From Desulfatibacillum aliphaticivorans DSM 15576 (GTDB taxonomy: Bacteria; Desulfobacterota; Desulfobacteria; Desulfobacterales; Desulfatibacillaceae): 64,000 nt of DNA. The notes under the pieces were generated by a model that saw only the letters and a list, made by a program, of their open reading frames with translations, was not told the origin of the DNA and ran no database searches. A program made the translations under genes and the position numbers. Where the stretch lies: NCBI RefSeq assembly GCF_000429905.1, contig NZ_AUCT01000011.1, positions 141,312-205,311 of the forward strand. The letters run 5' to 3'. Below, in pieces: positions 62,298 through 64,000 of the stretch. Position 1 is the first letter of the stretch; the number at the start of each line of letters is the position of its first letter.

Positions 62298-63557
62298 ATG
62301 AATAGAAAATTTACAAACTCCGCTGTTCATATATTTGTACTTGTCGCGGCATTAAGCCTTTTAGCAGGATGTGCAACAACTCCTAAAAGGACAGATGCGC
62401 GCATGCCTATAGTAATTGACCCGGAAGGTTCCGCAACCGTTACCTTCCAACGTTTAATTGTTCGTTTTCCATCCGGAGCAACTATTGGGACTCATCATGA
62501 CGGATTGTTAAGAGTGCCTCAGTACAGGCACTATTGGACGTCCGACTTAGCTGTCGCCTCTAGCGAATTTAAAGTAATAGCCTCCGAACTGATGGCTTCA
62601 TACGGATATTCCGTGCTCGGCGGGGATAACCTTCTTTTTGGAAAGGATAACTCAGGCAAAGCGGAATACCAATTGGGAGGGACTATCAAAGATATTCAAT
62701 ACGACACATATGCTCCTCTGGCGGGAAACTTTTCTGAGGCGCAACTTACGATAGAATGGCAACTTTATAATACCTATAAGGAAAGCGTTGTGTACAAAAC
62801 CACCACCGACGGTTCCGGTAAACAGCAGTATACAGTTGGCTCTGAATGCGTAAAGGCAGCCTTTAGAGGAGCGCTTGAAAACCTGCTTGCGGACCCGAGC
62901 TTCGTTGCAATTTTGAAGCAAAGCCCTCATGAAGAATGGGATGAAACCCCCAACGATTTTTCTCCAGTCATTATAAACTGTGACAGGAAAAAAGCAATTA
63001 AACTTCCGGAAGATTTGGACCTTGCCATGCAATCCGTAATTACTATTAAGGCAGGCGAAACCGTTGGCGCCGGAGTTTTGATTTCGGAAGATGGTTTGGC
63101 GCTCACCGCAGGGCATGTGGTATCTGAATTGGAGCGAGTCTCAGTCTCTTTGAAGTCCGGCATCACACTTATGGCCAATGTCGTCCGTTTCGATGAGCAA
63201 CAGGACATTGCTTTAATTAGTCTTCCCGGACAAGGGTATAAATACGCATCGATGCACTTGGGTCCTCATTCCAATATTGGGACGGATGTTTTTGCATTGG
63301 GCGCCCCCACAGGCGAGAAACTATCCTATACTGTCACAAAAGGCATAATAAGCGGCTATAGAGAATGGGCCGGGAAAAAGTATATTCAGACCGATGTTGC
63401 GCTGAATGCCGGAAACAGCGGCGGCCCCTTGTTTTCTCCTGACGGTGAAGTTCTGGGAATAGTCAGTTGGAAGATTGCCGGGATTGGAATTGAAGGGTTG
63501 GCATTTGGCGTTCCCGTTGAAGCCATTTCAGAACGTTTGAACATCAAGTGGCAGTGA
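62298..63557 (+). CDS. Lipoprotein trypsin-like serine protease (S1C/DegP-like catalytic domain)
   Basis: 419 residues. Lipobox LLAGC at about residue 25, so it is an exported lipoprotein. Residues about 30-235 form an N-terminal domain I do not recognise, with some resemblance to lipoprotein assembly/stress domains (GGTIKDIQYDTY...EAQLTIEWQLYN...VKAAFRGALENLLAD). Residues about 250-415 are a trypsin-fold protease with His in LTAGHVVSE, Asp in DIALISLPG and Ser in NAGNSGGPLFSPDGEVLGIVSW; no PDZ domain follows. The triad is intact. Codon use appears somewhat more AT-rich than the neighbouring housekeeping genes. Stands alone after tRNA-Arg, a possible acquisition. Confidence 0.88.
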   Translation: MNRKFTNSAVHIFVLVAALSLLAGCATTPKRTDARMPIVIDPEGSATVTFQRLIVRFPSGATIGTHHDGLLRVPQYRHYWTSDLAVASSEFKVIASELMASYGYSVLGGDNLLFGKDNSGKAEYQLGGTIKDIQYDTYAPLAGNFSEAQLTIEWQLYNTYKESVVYKTTTDGSGKQQYTVGSECVKAAFRGALENLLADPSFVAILKQSPHEEWDETPNDFSPVIINCDRKKAIKLPEDLDLAMQSVITIKAGETVGAGVLISEDGLALTAGHVVSELERVSVSLKSGITLMANVVRFDEQQDIALISLPGQGYKYASMHLGPHSNIGTDVFALGAPTGEKLSYTVTKGIISGYREWAGKKYIQTDVALNAGNSGGPLFSPDGEVLGIVSWKIAGIGIEGLAFGVPVEAISERLNIKWQ

Positions 63558-63590
63558 GAGTAATGATTCTTGCAAAGCGCTATTATTTCA

Positions 63591-63627
63591 AGGGCTGTCC
63601 TTTACACAAAGGATGGCCCTTTTTTAT
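63591..63627 (+). terminator. Terminator of the protease gene
   Basis: AGGGCTGTCCTTT / AAAGGATGGCCCT with a 4-nt loop and six or more T. Its stem resembles the terminator at 61972. Confidence 0.9.
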
Positions 63628-63677
63628 TATAAAAAACCTGCCGCCGCGAAGTGATTGAGCGTAAAGCGTCATATTTA

Positions 63678-63998
63678 CTAAAGTTTCGCAGATGCTATAG
63701 ACATCTGGTCAATTATTGTTTTTTCAATAATGTCAAGGATGTAATTCATGACTTCAGGCTCAATTCCGTAACAAAGAACCTGCCTTGATCCCAAAAGCAA
63801 TTCCTTGACCTTTTCCCATAAAGACTGGGCGACAACCAATACATTCTGATCATCGGACAATTCCCTGAAAAGCGGCCCCACGGGGCCGGTCATTTGCCGT
63901 TTGCCCAAAATGTACACGAGCAGAAGATAACGGATCATGACCAGAGAATGACAAGCGATCAATGCATCAAAATTGTTGCTCTGCTCCTTTGCCATGTA
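63678..63998 (-). CDS. C-terminal part of a DDE transposase (cut by window edge)
   Basis: The frame is open to the window end. It reads NNFDALIACHSLVMIRYLLLVYILGKRQMTGPVGPLFRELSDD...LWEKVKELLLGSRQVLC...IIEKTIIDQM. This matches the usual helical end of IS4-like transposases (xFDALxxHxxxVxxRYLLL ... GPLFREL). The rest lies beyond the window, so intactness and family cannot be judged. It borders the protease gene on its downstream side. Confidence 0.6.
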   Translation of the reverse strand, partial: YMAKEQSNNFDALIACHSLVMIRYLLLVYILGKRQMTGPVGPLFRELSDDQNVLVVAQSLWEKVKELLLGSRQVLCYGIEPEVMNYILDIIEKTIIDQMSIASAKL

Positions 63999-64000
63999 CA

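Overview
The window reads as a chromosomal segment of an anaerobic deltaproteobacterium (Desulfobacterota). A sulfate reducer of the Desulfatibacillum/Desulfobacterales type is my best guess. This is inferred from the mix of beta-oxidation enzymes, cysteine-rich ferredoxin-like proteins, a NifX/NifB-type cofactor protein, many orphan hybrid histidine kinases, a PurD-PurE fusion and abundant REP-like repeats. No rRNA or species marker is present, so the genus is not proven.

Layout. 1-6.5 kb: a 3-ketodihydrosphingosine-reductase-like SDR (cut by the window edge), a lipoprotein, a hybrid sensor kinase, a decayed transposase, and an ECF sigma / membrane protein / CpxP-like module. 6.5-13.7 kb: repeat arrays, a PAS hybrid kinase divergent from an ABC-2 transporter pair, and a GT4 glycosyltransferase whose C-terminus is encoded by a repeat. 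13.7-20.3 kb: HtpX protease, an enoyl-CoA hydratase, MarR, a DUF4124-MoxR-CoxE operon and an alpha/beta hydrolase. 20.4-25.7 kb: repeats, purD-purE, a Sua5/YrdC protein and a TIGR03032-GNAT fusion. 25.7-34.6 kb: three tandem paralogous surface-type proteins, each with ten Ca-binding FG-GAP/VCBS repeats.

34.6-45 kb is mostly minus strand: TIGR03084/TetR, then a compact run of enoyl-CoA hydratases, Fe-S proteins, a NifX-like protein, an NCS2 permease, a Cache protein, and an enoyl-CoA hydratase/acyl-CoA dehydrogenase pair. 45-51 kb: a third hybrid kinase, a hydrolase, a kinase, an MthK-like K+ channel and a START protein. 51-58 kb is a mosaic: tRNA-Ser, Fic, a truncated GGDEF, CFA-synthase-like, HIT/DUF3786, and a GIY-YIG gene between two copies of a MITE-like element. 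58-61.6 kb is an N-end-rule cluster (clpS, clpA, aat). 61.9-64 kb: tRNA-Arg, a lipoprotein serine protease and a transposase end.

The most unusual signals are two. First, the three VCBS paralogs share a conserved segment of about 85-90 residues ahead of a signal-peptide-like hydrophobic stretch, plus a conserved C-terminal tail (DDxxCFV...FFAPS[RK]Y). I know of no named family for either. Second, several repeat families occur between genes. One is a hairpin whose stem sequence varies with compensatory changes while the following AACTAC is conserved. Another is a 28-bp palindrome family, and a third is a ~247-bp element with terminal inverted repeats flanking the GIY-YIG gene.
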